A DNA stretch of 64,000 nt from Cellulophaga sp. 20_2_10. Lineage in GTDB: Bacteria > Bacteroidota > Bacteroidia > Flavobacteriales > Flavobacteriaceae. The stretch lies in NCBI RefSeq assembly GCF_023476645.1, contig NZ_JAMCOJ010000009.1, forward strand, positions 62,001 through 126,000. The letters are read 5' to 3'. Numbering within the stretch: position 1 is the first letter of the stretch; every line of letters starts with the position of its first letter. The position numbers and the translations under genes were made by a program. Below are positions 44,680 to 54,791 of the stretch, in pieces. A model generated the notes under the pieces. That model ran no database searches. It was not told the DNA's origin and saw only the letters and a program-made list of their open reading frames with translations.

Positions 44680-44687
44680 CAAAATTA
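44680..44687 (-). promoter_or_regulatory. Candidate -7 box for trkA-trkH
   Basis: TAATTTTG on the minus strand (TAnnTTTG) lies 47 bases upstream of the trkA ATG. Confidence 0.4.
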
Positions 44688-44896
44688 CTCTTTTTTATGC
44701 AATCGGCTTGTATATAGACGTAAAAACAAATATAAACTAACCTCGCTCTAAAATACGGTATTTATTTATTTGTTAAGCAGTTAACACCATACTACTTTAG
44801 CATACTATTTAAAACATTTTACTAGCTAATATGCTATTTAGTACTTAGTTCTAGCTCTTTTACCCCTCTATAACGCATAAAATGTAACCTTTATGT

Positions 44897-44904
44897 TATC
44901 TTTG
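44897..44904 (+). promoter_or_regulatory. Candidate -7 box for ubiE-porT
   Basis: TATCTTTG (TAnnTTTG) lies 14 bases upstream of ATG 44919. Confidence 0.5.
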
Positions 44905-44918
44905 CAAAAAAATTAATA

Positions 44919-45647
44919 ATGGCAGAAAAAGTTACTCCTTACAAAAATTCTGAACTTGGAAAAAAAGAACAGGTCACTCAAATGTTTGACACTATTTCTA
45001 AGAATTACGACGGGTTAAACAGGGTTATTTCTTTTGGTATCGATATAAAATGGCGTAACAGAGTTGTTGCGATTTTAAAAAACAAGCAACCTAAAACTAT
45101 TTTAGACATTGCTACAGGTACTGGCGACCTGGCCATTAACCTAGTTAAAACAGGAGCAACTAAAATCACTGGTTTAGATATATCTCCAGGAATGCTAGAC
45201 GTTGGCAAGCAAAAAGTTGCCGATAAAAAACTAGCTGATACTATAGATATGATTATTGGTGATAGTGAGAATCTACCATTTAAAGACAATACTTTTGATG
45301 CTATTACTGTAGCATTTGGCGTACGTAACTTTGAAAACCTTGACAAAGGCTTATCAGAAATTTTTCGTGTCCTAAAACCAAAAGGTACTTTTGTAGTTCT
45401 AGAAACTTCTGTACCAGTAAAAACACCTTTTAAACAAGGGTATAAATTTTACACAAAATACATACTACCAACCATTGGTAAATTGTTTTCTAAAGACCGT
45501 ACAGCATACTCTTATTTATCTGAATCTGCATCTATTTTTCCTCACGGAAAAGAGTTCAACAATATTTTAGAGAAAAATGGGTTTATATCTATAGAGAATA
45601 AGCCGCAAACTTTTGGAGTAGCATCCATTTACGTTGCTTCTAAATAA
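44919..45647 (+). CDS. ubiE: Demethylmenaquinone methyltransferase
   Basis: 242 aa. It methylates demethylmenaquinone to menaquinone with SAM; flavobacteria use menaquinone, so menG is an equally good name. The family signature [17 protein letters not shown], motif [51 protein letters not shown] and [13 protein letters not shown] are visible. Followed 14 bases later by porT, an association I recall from other flavobacteria. Confidence 0.95.
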   Translation: MAEKVTPYKNSELGKKEQVTQMFDTISKNYDGLNRVISFGIDIKWRNRVVAILKNKQPKTILDIATGTGDLAINLVKTGATKITGLDISPGMLDVGKQKVADKKLADTIDMIIGDSENLPFKDNTFDAITVAFGVRNFENLDKGLSEIFRVLKPKGTFVVLETSVPVKTPFKQGYKFYTKYILPTIGKLFSKDRTAYSYLSESASIFPHGKEFNNILEKNGFISIENKPQTFGVASIYVASK

Positions 45648-45661
45648 GATATGAAAATCTA

Positions 45662-46357
45662 ATGAAAAAAATTCTGTTTCTTTTTTTGTGCCTTTTTATT
45701 GCTGGCAACACTGTAAATGCTCAGTTTAACGAGGATCCCATAATGAATTTAGAAAGCGAAGATTTACGCCCTTTAAACTGGGGTTACTTTCTTGGCTTTA
45801 ACCAATACGATTTTAAATTTGACTATAAAGATGACCTCGGTGACATTTTAGTTGATAAATCTATGGGCTTTAATGTTGGTTTAATTGGTGAACTAAGATT
45901 AAATAATTTCTTAGACTTACGTTTTGAACCCGGTTTACATTACACAAAAAGAACTTTAGGGTTTAGAGGTTTTTCTGATGCTAATGATGCTATTAGAGAA
46001 GTAAAAAGCACCTACATTAATTTTCCTTTATTACTTAAGGTAAGCGCCAAAAGAATAGGAAATTGGAAGCCTTATCTTATTGGTGGCGCATCTACCTCTA
46101 TGAATTTAAGTAGTAATGAAGATAGTATTGAAGATAACAGCGGAACTACTTTTAGAATGAAAAAGGCAACTTATTATTATGAAATGGGCTTTGGTGTAGA
46201 TTTTTACCTAGAGTATTTTAAATTTTCGCCATCTATTAGAGGTGTTTTTGCTATTAATGATGAATTAGTACCAGATGTAGACGCTAACAGTCCGTGGACA
46301 GGAAATATTAATTCTATGAAAACTAGAGGTATTTTTATCAACTTTACGTTTGAGTAG
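45662..46357 (+). CDS. porT: T9SS outer-membrane protein PorT (SprT)
   Basis: 231 aa. Signal peptide ending VNAQ, then an eight-stranded outer-membrane beta-barrel pattern: YFLGFNQYDFKFDY, GLIGELRLNNFLDLRFEPGL, TYINFPLLLKVSAKRIGNWKP, YYYEMGFGVDFYLEYFKFSP, RGIFINFTFE. This matches PorT/SprT, needed for T9SS secretion and gliding. Its place directly after ubiE supports the call. Confidence 0.88.
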   Translation: MKKILFLFLCLFIAGNTVNAQFNEDPIMNLESEDLRPLNWGYFLGFNQYDFKFDYKDDLGDILVDKSMGFNVGLIGELRLNNFLDLRFEPGLHYTKRTLGFRGFSDANDAIREVKSTYINFPLLLKVSAKRIGNWKPYLIGGASTSMNLSSNEDSIEDNSGTTFRMKKATYYYEMGFGVDFYLEYFKFSPSIRGVFAINDELVPDVDANSPWTGNINSMKTRGIFINFTFE

Positions 46358-46359
46358 TA

Positions 46360-47085
46360 CTAGCCTCTTCTAATTTCGTTTAACAAAATTGCTGTTGCTG
46401 TTGCTACATTTAAACTCTCTGTAGTTTTTGCACCAAATTGCGGAATACTAATTTTTTTAGTTATTAAACCTTCAACTTCAGAAGAAACTCCATTAGCCTC
46501 ATTACCCATTACCAAAATTCCTTTTTTACTTACAAAGTCTTCCTTGTACACCTCTTTTCCGTCCATAAAGGCTCCATATATAGGCATTTTAGTTGTTTGT
46601 AAAAAATCTTCTAAATTACCATAAACAATATTTACCCTAGCCAAGGAACCCATTGTTGCTTGTAATGTTTTTGGATTGTAGCAATCTACTGTATGGTTAG
46701 AGCAAAATAAGTCTGTTATTCCAAACCAGTCGCACAACCTTATTATAGTACCTAAATTTCCGGGATCACGCACATCATCAACAGCAACAACCCAATTATC
46801 TTTTGTTATTTCTTTTTCTTTAGGCTGATAAAAAACAGCTAAAATATTATTAGGTGTCTTTAGAGCACTTACCTTTCTTAGATCGGCTTCAGAAATTAGT
46901 TCGCATTTAAAAGTTTCTTCAGATAAAATAATATTGCTAGTTGTATAAATAGCATAAGGTTTCACATTCGCATTTGCCAATTCTTTTACCACCTTAATAC
47001 CCTCAACCACGAATAACTTATGTTCCGTTCGGTACTTTTTTTGCTGTAGATTTTTTATAAACTTTATTTGGCTTTTACTAACCAT
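46360..47085 (-). CDS. SpoU/TrmH-family RNA 2'-O-methyltransferase
   Basis: 241 aa. N-terminal substrate-binding part (SQIKFIKNLQQKKYR, LFVVEGIKVVKEL), then the knotted SPOUT domain with its three motifs: DVRDPGNLGTIIRLCDWFG, ILVMGNEANGVSSEV, and IPQFGAKTTESLNVATATAI. The target nucleotide (rRNA or tRNA) cannot be told. It converges on porT with two bases between stops and is divergent from the tamL-like gene. Confidence 0.92.
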   Translation of the reverse strand: MVSKSQIKFIKNLQQKKYRTEHKLFVVEGIKVVKELANANVKPYAIYTTSNIILSEETFKCELISEADLRKVSALKTPNNILAVFYQPKEKEITKDNWVVAVDDVRDPGNLGTIIRLCDWFGITDLFCSNHTVDCYNPKTLQATMGSLARVNIVYGNLEDFLQTTKMPIYGAFMDGKEVYKEDFVSKKGILVMGNEANGVSSEVEGLITKKISIPQFGAKTTESLNVATATAILLNEIRRG

Positions 47086-47095
47086 ACAAATAATG

Positions 47096-47103
47096 TATTT
47101 TTG
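47096..47103 (+). promoter_or_regulatory. Candidate -7 box for the tamL-like gene
   Basis: TATTTTTG (TAnnTTTG) ends 6 bases before ATG 47110. Transcription would start at or beside the start codon, which supports ATG 47110 or 47116 over in-frame codons further upstream. Confidence 0.45.
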
Positions 47104-47109
47104 AACTCT

Positions 47110-49686
47110 ATGAAAATGCGTTTACGTAACACAAAACAGTTTACAAAAATAGGATTATTATTGCTAGTTATAGCAATAACATCTTGTAATGCACTAAAAA
47201 AAGTAGAAGACGACGAACTTTTACTTACTAAAAATACGGTAACTGCAGATGGTAAAAAAATAAAAAACGAAGATGCTTTTAGTTTAATTTCTCAAAAACC
47301 TAACAGCAACTTATTAGGCTACCCTTTGCGCTTAAACTTATATAATTTAGCTAAAGACAATCCAGATTCACTTTACCAAGTGTGGCTGCATAAAAAACCA
47401 AAAAGGATAGAAAGACTTACTAAGTTCTTATCTAAAAAACAAGTAGATGCTCTTGGGGAATCTTTTATGGTAAAAGGTGCTAGTCAATGGTTAAAAAACA
47501 TAGGTGAGTCTCCTGCTATAATAGATACAACTAAATCTGCAAAATCTGCCAGACAATTAAAATTTTTCTATAATAACAAAGGGTATTTTGACACAGAATC
47601 ATCATACCAAGTAGACACCACAAATAAAAAACAACGCGCACATATAAACTACAAACTTCAACTTGGAGATGCGTATATGGTAGACAGCATATCACAAAAC
47701 ATAGCTTCTGCCACCCTAGATTCAATTTATCAAATTCACAAAGGAGAATCGTTTTTAAAAGAAAAAGAACAGTATAATTCTTCTAACTTTTATAAAGAAA
47801 GAGAACGCTTAACCAAGCTCTTTAAAAATACTGGAATTTATAATTTTCAAGAAAGTTCTATTGAGTATGATATCCCTAGTGATAGTACAAACAGACCTAC
47901 CTCTAAAAATATGTCTGTTAAAATACAGATTAACAACCTAAAGAAAAGAGGAGAACATAAACTTACCGAATACAAGATCTACGCCTTTGACACCATTAAT
48001 ATTTATACAGACTATCATTTTGGAGATGATGTTTCTAGTATGAAAACTTTAAACTTCGAAAATTACACTATATACTATAAGGATAAACTAAAGTACAAGC
48101 CAAAAGCACTAACCAATGCTATTTTTATTAAAAAAGATAGTATTTACAGGGAGATAAATAAATCTAGAACTTACAAACAAATAAGTAACCTAAACACTTT
48201 TAAATATCCTAATATTACGTTTGATTCTCTTGGCAATAAGTTAAATACCAACATTTACTTATCGCCATTAAAAAAATATTTATTAGAAACAAATATAGAA
48301 GGCACACACTCTAACATACAAAGACTTGGCGCCGCTTTTAGTTCTTCTCTAGCAATTAAGAATGTTTTTGGAGGTGCAGAAACGCTTAGTTTATCTGCTC
48401 GTGGATCTTTGGGTGTTTTAAGTGAAGTAAATAATCCTAATGAAAAATCAGTTTCTGAAATAGGTGCAGATATAAATTTAATTGTTCCTAGAATTTGGAT
48501 GCCTTTTAAAACAAAGAAAATTATACCTCCTTATATGTTACCACAAACCAGAATGGTAATTGGAACAAATTTTCAGAAAAACATAGGATTAGACAAACAA
48601 AATGTCAATGCTATTTTAGGGTATAATTGGTCTGCTTCTCAATTCAAAAAAAATTCTTTAGAACTTTTAAATATTCAATTTATTAGGAACTTAAATCCTG
48701 GTAGGTTTTATAATGTGTACCAAAGTACGTACAACAGATTAGACGATGTTGCAGATAATTACCAAGACAACCCTGCTTTAAGTGAGTTATTTGAAACATC
48801 TGAAGGTAATTCTGACCCAAAACTAAAAATTCCTCTTGGTACAAGTGGGTTTATTGACCAAGTTTTAAATCAAGGTTTAGCTGCTTCTACATCTGATGAT
48901 TATAAAGAAGTTAGAAGCATAGATGAAAGAGAAAAAAGACTAACTGAAAACAACCTAATCTTTGCTACTAATTTTTCGTATACTAAAGACAGTAGAACAG
49001 GAATAAACGATAATGACTTTCATCAATTTAAAATAAAAATAGAAGGTGCCGGCAACGTACTATCTTTACTTTCTGGCGTTGTAGATTTTAAAGAGAATGA
49101 TAATGGAAAAAAAGAGATTTTTGATGTGCAATTTTCGCAATATATTAAAACAGATTTTGATTACATTAAGCACTGGAGTTTCCCCTCTCAGAATGTGTTG
49201 GCTTTTAGAGGTTTTCTAGGCATAGCAGTTCCTTACGGCAACTCTAATAGCATACCGTTTGCAAAAAGTTACTTTGCAGGTGGCTCTAATGACAACAGAG
49301 CTTGGAATGCGTATTCGCTTGGTCCAGGAAGCACACAATCTTTAAACGATTTTAACGAAGCAAACCTAAAAATAGCCGCAAATCTAGAATTTAGATTCCC
49401 TGTTGCAGGTAATATAAAAGGAGCTTTATTTGCAGATGCAGGCAACATTTGGAATGTTTTTGACAATGAAGAAAATGAAGATGCGATCTTTAAAGATGTT
49501 AGCTCTTTAACCGAAATTGCATTAGGAACTGGCTTTGGTATCAGGTATGATTTTACATACTTTGTGCTGCGTTTAGATACTGGTTTTAAAACATATAATC
49601 CGGAGTTAGAAGCATCAAAAAGATGGTTTAGAGATTATAATTTTGGTAACGCAACAATAAACATTGGTGTTAATTATCCTTTTTAA
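47110..49686 (+). CDS. tamL: BamA/TamA-family outer-membrane lipoprotein (TamL-like)
   Basis: 858 aa from ATG 47110 (ATG 47116 also possible). The lipobox AITSC gives lipidated Cys26. This is followed by POTRA-type alternating domains (residues 40-400; ARQLKFFYNNKGYFD, KERERLTKLFKNTGIYNF) and a 16-strand barrel in the C-terminal half. The Omp85 L6 signature is visible in FAKSYFAGGSNDNRAWN and the protein ends in Phe. Lipidated TamA homologues of Bacteroidetes (TamL) usually pair with TamB; none is adjacent here. The role is probably outer-membrane protein or lipid assembly. Confidence 0.87.
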   Translation: MKMRLRNTKQFTKIGLLLLVIAITSCNALKKVEDDELLLTKNTVTADGKKIKNEDAFSLISQKPNSNLLGYPLRLNLYNLAKDNPDSLYQVWLHKKPKRIERLTKFLSKKQVDALGESFMVKGASQWLKNIGESPAIIDTTKSAKSARQLKFFYNNKGYFDTESSYQVDTTNKKQRAHINYKLQLGDAYMVDSISQNIASATLDSIYQIHKGESFLKEKEQYNSSNFYKERERLTKLFKNTGIYNFQESSIEYDIPSDSTNRPTSKNMSVKIQINNLKKRGEHKLTEYKIYAFDTINIYTDYHFGDDVSSMKTLNFENYTIYYKDKLKYKPKALTNAIFIKKDSIYREINKSRTYKQISNLNTFKYPNITFDSLGNKLNTNIYLSPLKKYLLETNIEGTHSNIQRLGAAFSSSLAIKNVFGGAETLSLSARGSLGVLSEVNNPNEKSVSEIGADINLIVPRIWMPFKTKKIIPPYMLPQTRMVIGTNFQKNIGLDKQNVNAILGYNWSASQFKKNSLELLNIQFIRNLNPGRFYNVYQSTYNRLDDVADNYQDNPALSELFETSEGNSDPKLKIPLGTSGFIDQVLNQGLAASTSDDYKEVRSIDEREKRLTENNLIFATNFSYTKDSRTGINDNDFHQFKIKIEGAGNVLSLLSGVVDFKENDNGKKEIFDVQFSQYIKTDFDYIKHWSFPSQNVLAFRGFLGIAVPYGNSNSIPFAKSYFAGGSNDNRAWNAYSLGPGSTQSLNDFNEANLKIAANLEFRFPVAGNIKGALFADAGNIWNVFDNEENEDAIFKDVSSLTEIALGTGFGIRYDFTYFVLRLDTGFKTYNPELEASKRWFRDYNFGNATINIGVNYPF

Positions 49687-49701
49687 CGCTAATAATTTTA
49701 T

Positions 49702-49709
49702 TACTTTTG
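49702..49709 (+). promoter_or_regulatory. Candidate -7 box for fbaA
   Basis: TACTTTTG (TAnnTTTG) lies 36 bases upstream of ATG 49746. Confidence 0.45.
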
Positions 49710-49745
49710 CTTTGTTAATCTAATAAAAATACCAACACATAAAGT

Positions 49746-50813
49746 ATGGCTCACAACATTAAACCTGGAGTTGCTACAGGCGACCAAGTACAAGAAATTT
49801 TTAATTACGCAAAAGAAAAAGGCTTTGCATTACCTGCGGTAAATGTAATTGGATCTGACACTATAAATAGTGTTATAGAAACAGCAGCAGACTTAAATGC
49901 CCCTGTTATTATCCAATTCTCTAATGGAGGTGCACAATTTAACGCTGGTAAAGGATTATCTAACGATGGGCAAAAAGCTGCTATTGTTGGTGCTATTGCA
50001 GGCGCTAAACATGTTCATGAATTAGCAAAAGCTTATGGTGCAACTGTTATTTTACATACAGACCATTGTGCTAAAAAATTATTACCTTGGATAGATGGCT
50101 TACTAGATGCTAGTGAAAAACACTTTGCAGAAACAGGAAAGCCTTTATTTAGCTCTCATATGATAGATTTATCTGAAGAGCCAATTGAAGAAAATATAGA
50201 GATTTGTAAAGAATACCTTGCTAGAATGAGCAAAATGGGTATGACATTAGAAATAGAATTAGGTATTACAGGTGGTGAAGAAGATGGTGTAGATAATTCT
50301 GATGTAGATGATTCTAAACTATACACACAACCAGAAGAAGTTGCATTTGCTTACGAAGAACTTTCTAAAATAAGCCCTAAATTTACAATTGCAGCAGCAT
50401 TTGGTAACGTACACGGTGTATACAAGCCAGGTAACGTAAAACTAACTCCAAAAATATTATTAAACTCTCAAGATTATATCACTAAAAAATACAATGTAGA
50501 AGAAAACCACATTGACTTTGTTTTTCACGGAGGTTCTGGTTCTACATTAGAAGAAATTAGAGAAGCTATTGGTTATGGAGTTATAAAAATGAATATTGAT
50601 ACAGATTTACAATATGCATTTTTAGAAGGAGTAAGAGACTATGTACTGGATAAAAAAGACTATTTAAAAGCACAAATAGGAAATCCAGATGGTGCAGATG
50701 TACCAAATAAAAAGTTTTACGATCCAAGAGTTTGGCTTCGTGAAGGAGAAAAAACGTTTAGTACACGTTTAAAGAAAGCATTTGAGGATCTTAATAATGT
50801 AAACACATTATAA
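49746..50813 (+). CDS. fbaA: Class II fructose-bisphosphate aldolase
   Basis: 355 aa, type A length. Zinc enzyme of glycolysis and gluconeogenesis. VILHTDHCAKKLLPW provides the first zinc His and the catalytic Asp, LEIELGITGGEEDGVD the phosphate region, AAFGNVHGVYKPGNV and DFVFHGGSGSTLEEI the remaining zinc ligands, and KMNIDTDLQYAF the DHAP site. Cytoplasmic. 32 bases upstream of accD. Confidence 0.97.
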   Translation: MAHNIKPGVATGDQVQEIFNYAKEKGFALPAVNVIGSDTINSVIETAADLNAPVIIQFSNGGAQFNAGKGLSNDGQKAAIVGAIAGAKHVHELAKAYGATVILHTDHCAKKLLPWIDGLLDASEKHFAETGKPLFSSHMIDLSEEPIEENIEICKEYLARMSKMGMTLEIELGITGGEEDGVDNSDVDDSKLYTQPEEVAFAYEELSKISPKFTIAAAFGNVHGVYKPGNVKLTPKILLNSQDYITKKYNVEENHIDFVFHGGSGSTLEEIREAIGYGVIKMNIDTDLQYAFLEGVRDYVLDKKDYLKAQIGNPDGADVPNKKFYDPRVWLREGEKTFSTRLKKAFEDLNNVNTL

Positions 50814-50845
50814 TAAAAGATCACCAATTAACTTAATATTATTTT

Positions 50846-51724
50846 ATGTCGGCTTGGTTTAAAAGAAAAGAAAAAGGAATACAGACAGCTACAGAAGAGA
50901 AAAAAGACACTCCTAAAGGATTGTGGTATAAATCTCCAACAGGAAAAATTGTTGAATCTGAAGTTTTAGCAAAGAATTTTTACGTTAGTCCAGAAGATGA
51001 CTACCACGTAAGAATAGGAAGTAAGGAATATTTTGAAATACTTTTTGATGATAATAAGTTTAAAGAATTAGACGCTAAATTATCATCTAAAGACCCTTTA
51101 AAGTTTGAAGATACTAAGAAGTATGTAGATCGCTTAAAAGCTGCCGAGAAAAAGACAGGGCTTCAAGACGCTGTAAGAACTGCAATAGGTAAATCTAACG
51201 GTAATGACATCGTTATTGCTTGTATGGATTTTAGCTTTATTGGTGGTTCTATGGGTAGTGTTGTTGGTGAAAAAATTGCAAGAGCAATAGATTTCGCTAT
51301 AAAGAAGAAAGTTCCTTTTATGATGATTTCAAAATCTGGAGGAGCCCGTATGATGGAAGCTGCGTTGTCTTTAATGCAATTAGCAAAAACATCTGTTAAG
51401 CTAGCACAATTGGCAGAAGCAGGACTACCATATGTATCTTTATGTACAGACCCTACAACTGGTGGTACAACCGCATCTTATGCAATGTTAGGAGATATAA
51501 ATATTGCAGAACCAGGTGCTTTAATTGGTTTTGCTGGTCCTAGAATTGTAAAAGACACAACAGGTAAAGATCTTCCTGAAGGTTTTCAATCATCAGAATT
51601 CTTAAAAGAACACGGATTTTTAGACTTTATTACACATAGAAGAGATTTAAAACAAAAAGTAAATCTTTATATAGACTTAATACAGAATACCCCTGTTCGT
51701 AAACACAAACCTATGTCTGCTTAA
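50846..51724 (+). CDS. accD: Acetyl-CoA carboxylase carboxyltransferase beta subunit, zinc ribbon lost
   Basis: 292 aa. First committed step of fatty acid synthesis, working with AccA. The carboxyltransferase core is intact: [85 protein letters not shown]. The N-terminal region aligns in position with the usual four-cysteine ribbon ([20 protein letters not shown] then [13 protein letters not shown]), but all four cysteines are replaced. From memory, other flavobacterial AccD proteins also lack it. Confidence 0.95.
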   Translation: MSAWFKRKEKGIQTATEEKKDTPKGLWYKSPTGKIVESEVLAKNFYVSPEDDYHVRIGSKEYFEILFDDNKFKELDAKLSSKDPLKFEDTKKYVDRLKAAEKKTGLQDAVRTAIGKSNGNDIVIACMDFSFIGGSMGSVVGEKIARAIDFAIKKKVPFMMISKSGGARMMEAALSLMQLAKTSVKLAQLAEAGLPYVSLCTDPTTGGTTASYAMLGDINIAEPGALIGFAGPRIVKDTTGKDLPEGFQSSEFLKEHGFLDFITHRRDLKQKVNLYIDLIQNTPVRKHKPMSA

Positions 51725-51748
51725 AACAGAATAGATTTAATAGTACTA

Positions 51749-51804
51749 TAATCCTTGTTTATATACACTAGCAATAGTTTTATAAAAACAAGGATTATTT
51801 TTTT
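51749..51804 (+). terminator. Terminator after accD
   Basis: TAATCCTTGTTT (51749-51760) pairs with AAACAAGGATTA (51786-51797), followed by a T run. Confidence 0.8.
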
Positions 51805-51908
51805 AAAGAGTTTATACATCAACCCATAAAAAAATAGTTGTTGCTAAACATTAATTTTAAGCTCAAAAAAATATCTTTTTCAAGAATAAAATTGTCACAA
51901 ATAAATTG

Positions 51909-51916
51909 TACATTTG
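51909..51916 (+). promoter_or_regulatory. Candidate -7 box for rpsO
   Basis: TACATTTG (TAnnTTTG) lies 53 bases upstream of ATG 51970. Confidence 0.45.
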
Positions 51917-51969
51917 CAGCTTGATTGAGATTCAGTCATATACATAAAAATCATTAAACAAATATTGGA

Positions 51970-52239
51970 ATGTATTTAACGAAAGAAGTAAAAACCGAAA
52001 TCTTTAAGAAACACGGTAAAAACGAAAAAGATTCTGGAGCAGCTGAAGCACAAATTGCTTTGTTTACTCACAGAATTAACCACTTAACTGGTCACTTAAG
52101 AAGAAATCATAAAGATTACAACACTGAGCGTTCTCTAGTTAAATTGGTAGGTAAAAGAAGAAGTCTTCTAGATTACTTAATCAAAAAAGATATTGTACGT
52201 TACCGTGCTATTATCGCAGAATTAGGTATTAGAAAATAA
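51970..52239 (+). CDS. rpsO: 30S ribosomal protein S15
   Basis: 89 aa, the normal length. Binds 16S rRNA in the platform of the small subunit. Signature: DSGAAEAQIALFTHRINHLTGHLRRNHKDYNTERSL VKLVGKRRSLLDYL (split here for length). Followed by a strong terminator and then pnp, a neighbourhood conserved in many bacteria. Confidence 0.98.
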   Translation: MYLTKEVKTEIFKKHGKNEKDSGAAEAQIALFTHRINHLTGHLRRNHKDYNTERSLVKLVGKRRSLLDYLIKKDIVRYRAIIAELGIRK

Positions 52240-52245
52240 TACATC

Positions 52246-52273
52246 AAGGGAAAGCATTGCTTTCCCTTTTTTT
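52246..52273 (+). terminator. Terminator after rpsO
   Basis: AAGGGAAAGC / GCTTTCCCTT with a three-base loop is followed by a T run. It separates rpsO from pnp. Confidence 0.88.
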
Positions 52274-52461
52274 ATACCAGTTAATTTATTATAATTATCT
52301 TAGCTAAAATTACAAAGACCTTATAGTAGTATAAGGCAAACTAAAAGCTTATTTATAGTTTTTCATTGGTCAACACAACAACACAACACCTCGTCTAACA
52401 AGACGTAAGACCATTGTTTAACAAGTCTTATTTTTAAAAAATTAGGCTTTAAAAAAAATTT

Positions 52462-54708
52462 ATGATTCCAAAAGTATTTAAAGAGGTCATAGACCTTGGG
52501 GACGGTAGAGAAATCTCTATTGAAACTGGAAAATTAGCAAAACAAGCTCATGGTAGCGTTGTAGTGCAATCTGGAAACTGTATGTTATTATGTACTGTAG
52601 TTTCTAATTACAAACAAAGTGATGTGGACTTTCTTCCACTAACTGTAGATTACAGAGAAAAATTTGCTGCTGCAGGTCGTTACCCAGGTGGTTTCTTTAA
52701 AAGAGAAGCAAGACCAAGTGATGGTGAAGTATTAACAATGCGTTTAGTAGACCGTGTTTTACGTCCATTATTTCCAAAAGATTACCACGCAGAAACACAA
52801 GTTATGATACAGTTAATGTCTCATGATGAAAATGTTATGCCTGAAGCTATGGCTGGTTTAGCTGCTTCTGCTGCTATTCAATTATCAGATTTCCCATTTG
52901 AATGTGCTATTTCTGAGGCTAGAGTTGCTCGTGTTAATGGTGAGTTTGTAATTAACCCTACAAGAGCACAATTAGAAGAGTCAGACTTAGAGATGATGAT
53001 TGGAGCTTCTGCCGATTCTGTAATGATGGTAGAGGGTGAGATGGATGAGATTTCTGAAGAAGAAATGGCTGAAGCTATTAAATTTGCTCATGAGGCTATT
53101 AAAGTTCAAATTGCTGCTCAATTACGTTTAGCTGAAGCTTTTGGCAAAAAAGAAACTCGTGAATATACTACTGCAGAAGTAAATGAAGATTTACAAAAAA
53201 GAATACACGACTTAGCTTACGATAAATGTTACGCCATTGCTAAGAAGGGAACTTCTAAAGCAGAACGTAGTGCTGCATTTGCTGAAGTAAAAGAAGAAGT
53301 GAAAGCATCTTTTACTGAAGAAGAGATGGAAGAATTTGGTCATCTTGTTAGTGGTTATTACAGTAAAGCTGAAAAAGAAGCTGTACGTGAATTAACGTTA
53401 AGTGAAGGTTTACGTTTAGATGGTCGTAAGACTGATGAAATTAGACCAATATGGTGTGAGGTAGATTACTTACCATCTACACACGGTTCTGCTATTTTTA
53501 CACGTGGAGAAACTCAAGCTTTAGCTACAGTTACTTTAGGTACATCTAGAGACGCTAACAAAATAGATATGCCATCTCACGAAGGTGAAGAGAATTTCTA
53601 TTTACATTATAACTTCCCTCCTTTTTGTACAGGTGAAGCTAGACCACTAAGAGGAACTTCTAGAAGAGAAGTTGGTCACGGTAACTTAGCGCAACGTGGT
53701 TTAAAAGGAATGATACCTGCTGACTGTCCTTATACTGTACGTGTAGTTTCTGAAGTATTAGAATCTAATGGTTCTTCTTCTATGGCAACTGTTTGTGCTG
53801 GTACAATGGCTTTAATGGATGCTGGTGTTAAAATGAAACGCCCTGTTTCTGGTATTGCTATGGGATTAATTTCTGATGGTGACCGTTATGCTGTATTGTC
53901 TGATATTTTAGGTGATGAAGATCATTTAGGAGATATGGATTTTAAAGTAACAGGTACTTCTGAAGGTATTACCGCATGTCAAATGGACATTAAAATTAAA
54001 GGATTATCATATGAAATTTTAGTAAATGCACTAAAACAAGCACGTGAAGGTCGTTTACATATTTTAGGTAAAATTACAGATACTATTTCTAGTCCGGCTG
54101 AAGATGTTAAGTCTCACGCTCCTAAAATGGTAACTAGACGTATTCCTAACGAATTTATTGGTGCTTTAATTGGTCCTGGTGGAAAAGTTATTCAGGAAAT
54201 GCAAAAAGAAACAGGAACTACTATCGTTATTAACGAAGATCCAGTAACTGAAGAAGGTATTGTTGAAATCTTAGGTACTGCACAAGATGGTATTGATGCT
54301 GTTTTAGCTAAAATAGATTCTTTACTGTTTAAACCAGAAAAAGGAAGTGTTTACGAAGTTAAAGTAATTAAAATGTTAGATTTTGGTGCTGTTGTAGAAT
54401 ACATAGATGCTCCCGGAAATGAAGTTTTATTACACGTATCTGAGTTAGCTTGGGAACGTACAGAAAATGTTACAGATGTTGTAAACATGGGTGATGTTTT
54501 TGATGTAAAATACTTTGGTGTAGACCCAAGAACACGTAAAGAAAAAGTTTCTAGAAAAGCACTATTACCTAAACCAGAAGGTTATGTAGAAAGAGCTCCA
54601 AGAGAAAATAATGACCGTGGTGGTCGTGACAATAGAGGAAGAGATAATCGTGGACGTGACAACCGTCGTGATGATCGTAAGCCTAGAGAAGATAAAAAAG
54701 AAGATTAA
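52462..54708 (+). CDS. pnp: Polyribonucleotide nucleotidyltransferase (PNPase)
   Basis: 748 aa. 3'-5' phosphorolytic RNA degradation. Order: RNase PH domain 1 (residues 1-150), helical linker, RNase PH domain 2 (about 310-545; [59 protein letters not shown]), a KH domain ([17 protein letters not shown]) and an S1 domain ([17 protein letters not shown]). After S1 comes a tail of about 35 residues made of RG/RDN and RD repeats ending in KKED. Often longer than enterobacterial PNPase because of this tail. Confidence 0.97.
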   Translation: MIPKVFKEVIDLGDGREISIETGKLAKQAHGSVVVQSGNCMLLCTVVSNYKQSDVDFLPLTVDYREKFAAAGRYPGGFFKREARPSDGEVLTMRLVDRVLRPLFPKDYHAETQVMIQLMSHDENVMPEAMAGLAASAAIQLSDFPFECAISEARVARVNGEFVINPTRAQLEESDLEMMIGASADSVMMVEGEMDEISEEEMAEAIKFAHEAIKVQIAAQLRLAEAFGKKETREYTTAEVNEDLQKRIHDLAYDKCYAIAKKGTSKAERSAAFAEVKEEVKASFTEEEMEEFGHLVSGYYSKAEKEAVRELTLSEGLRLDGRKTDEIRPIWCEVDYLPSTHGSAIFTRGETQALATVTLGTSRDANKIDMPSHEGEENFYLHYNFPPFCTGEARPLRGTSRREVGHGNLAQRGLKGMIPADCPYTVRVVSEVLESNGSSSMATVCAGTMALMDAGVKMKRPVSGIAMGLISDGDRYAVLSDILGDEDHLGDMDFKVTGTSEGITACQMDIKIKGLSYEILVNALKQAREGRLHILGKITDTISSPAEDVKSHAPKMVTRRIPNEFIGALIGPGGKVIQEMQKETGTTIVINEDPVTEEGIVEILGTAQDGIDAVLAKIDSLLFKPEKGSVYEVKVIKMLDFGAVVEYIDAPGNEVLLHVSELAWERTENVTDVVNMGDVFDVKYFGVDPRTRKEKVSRKALLPKPEGYVERAPRENNDRGGRDNRGRDNRGRDNRRDDRKPREDKKED

Positions 54709-54730
54709 TTCTTAATTTTCTCAAAATAAT

Positions 54731-54765
54731 AAAAGCCCAACAATTAAGTTTGTTGGGCTTTTTCT
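54731..54765 (+). terminator. Terminator after pnp
   Basis: AGCCCAACAA (54734-54743) pairs with TTGTTGGGCT (54750-54759), followed by TTTT. Confidence 0.85.
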
Positions 54766-54791
54766 ATATTACATAAAATTTAATTTCTAAA

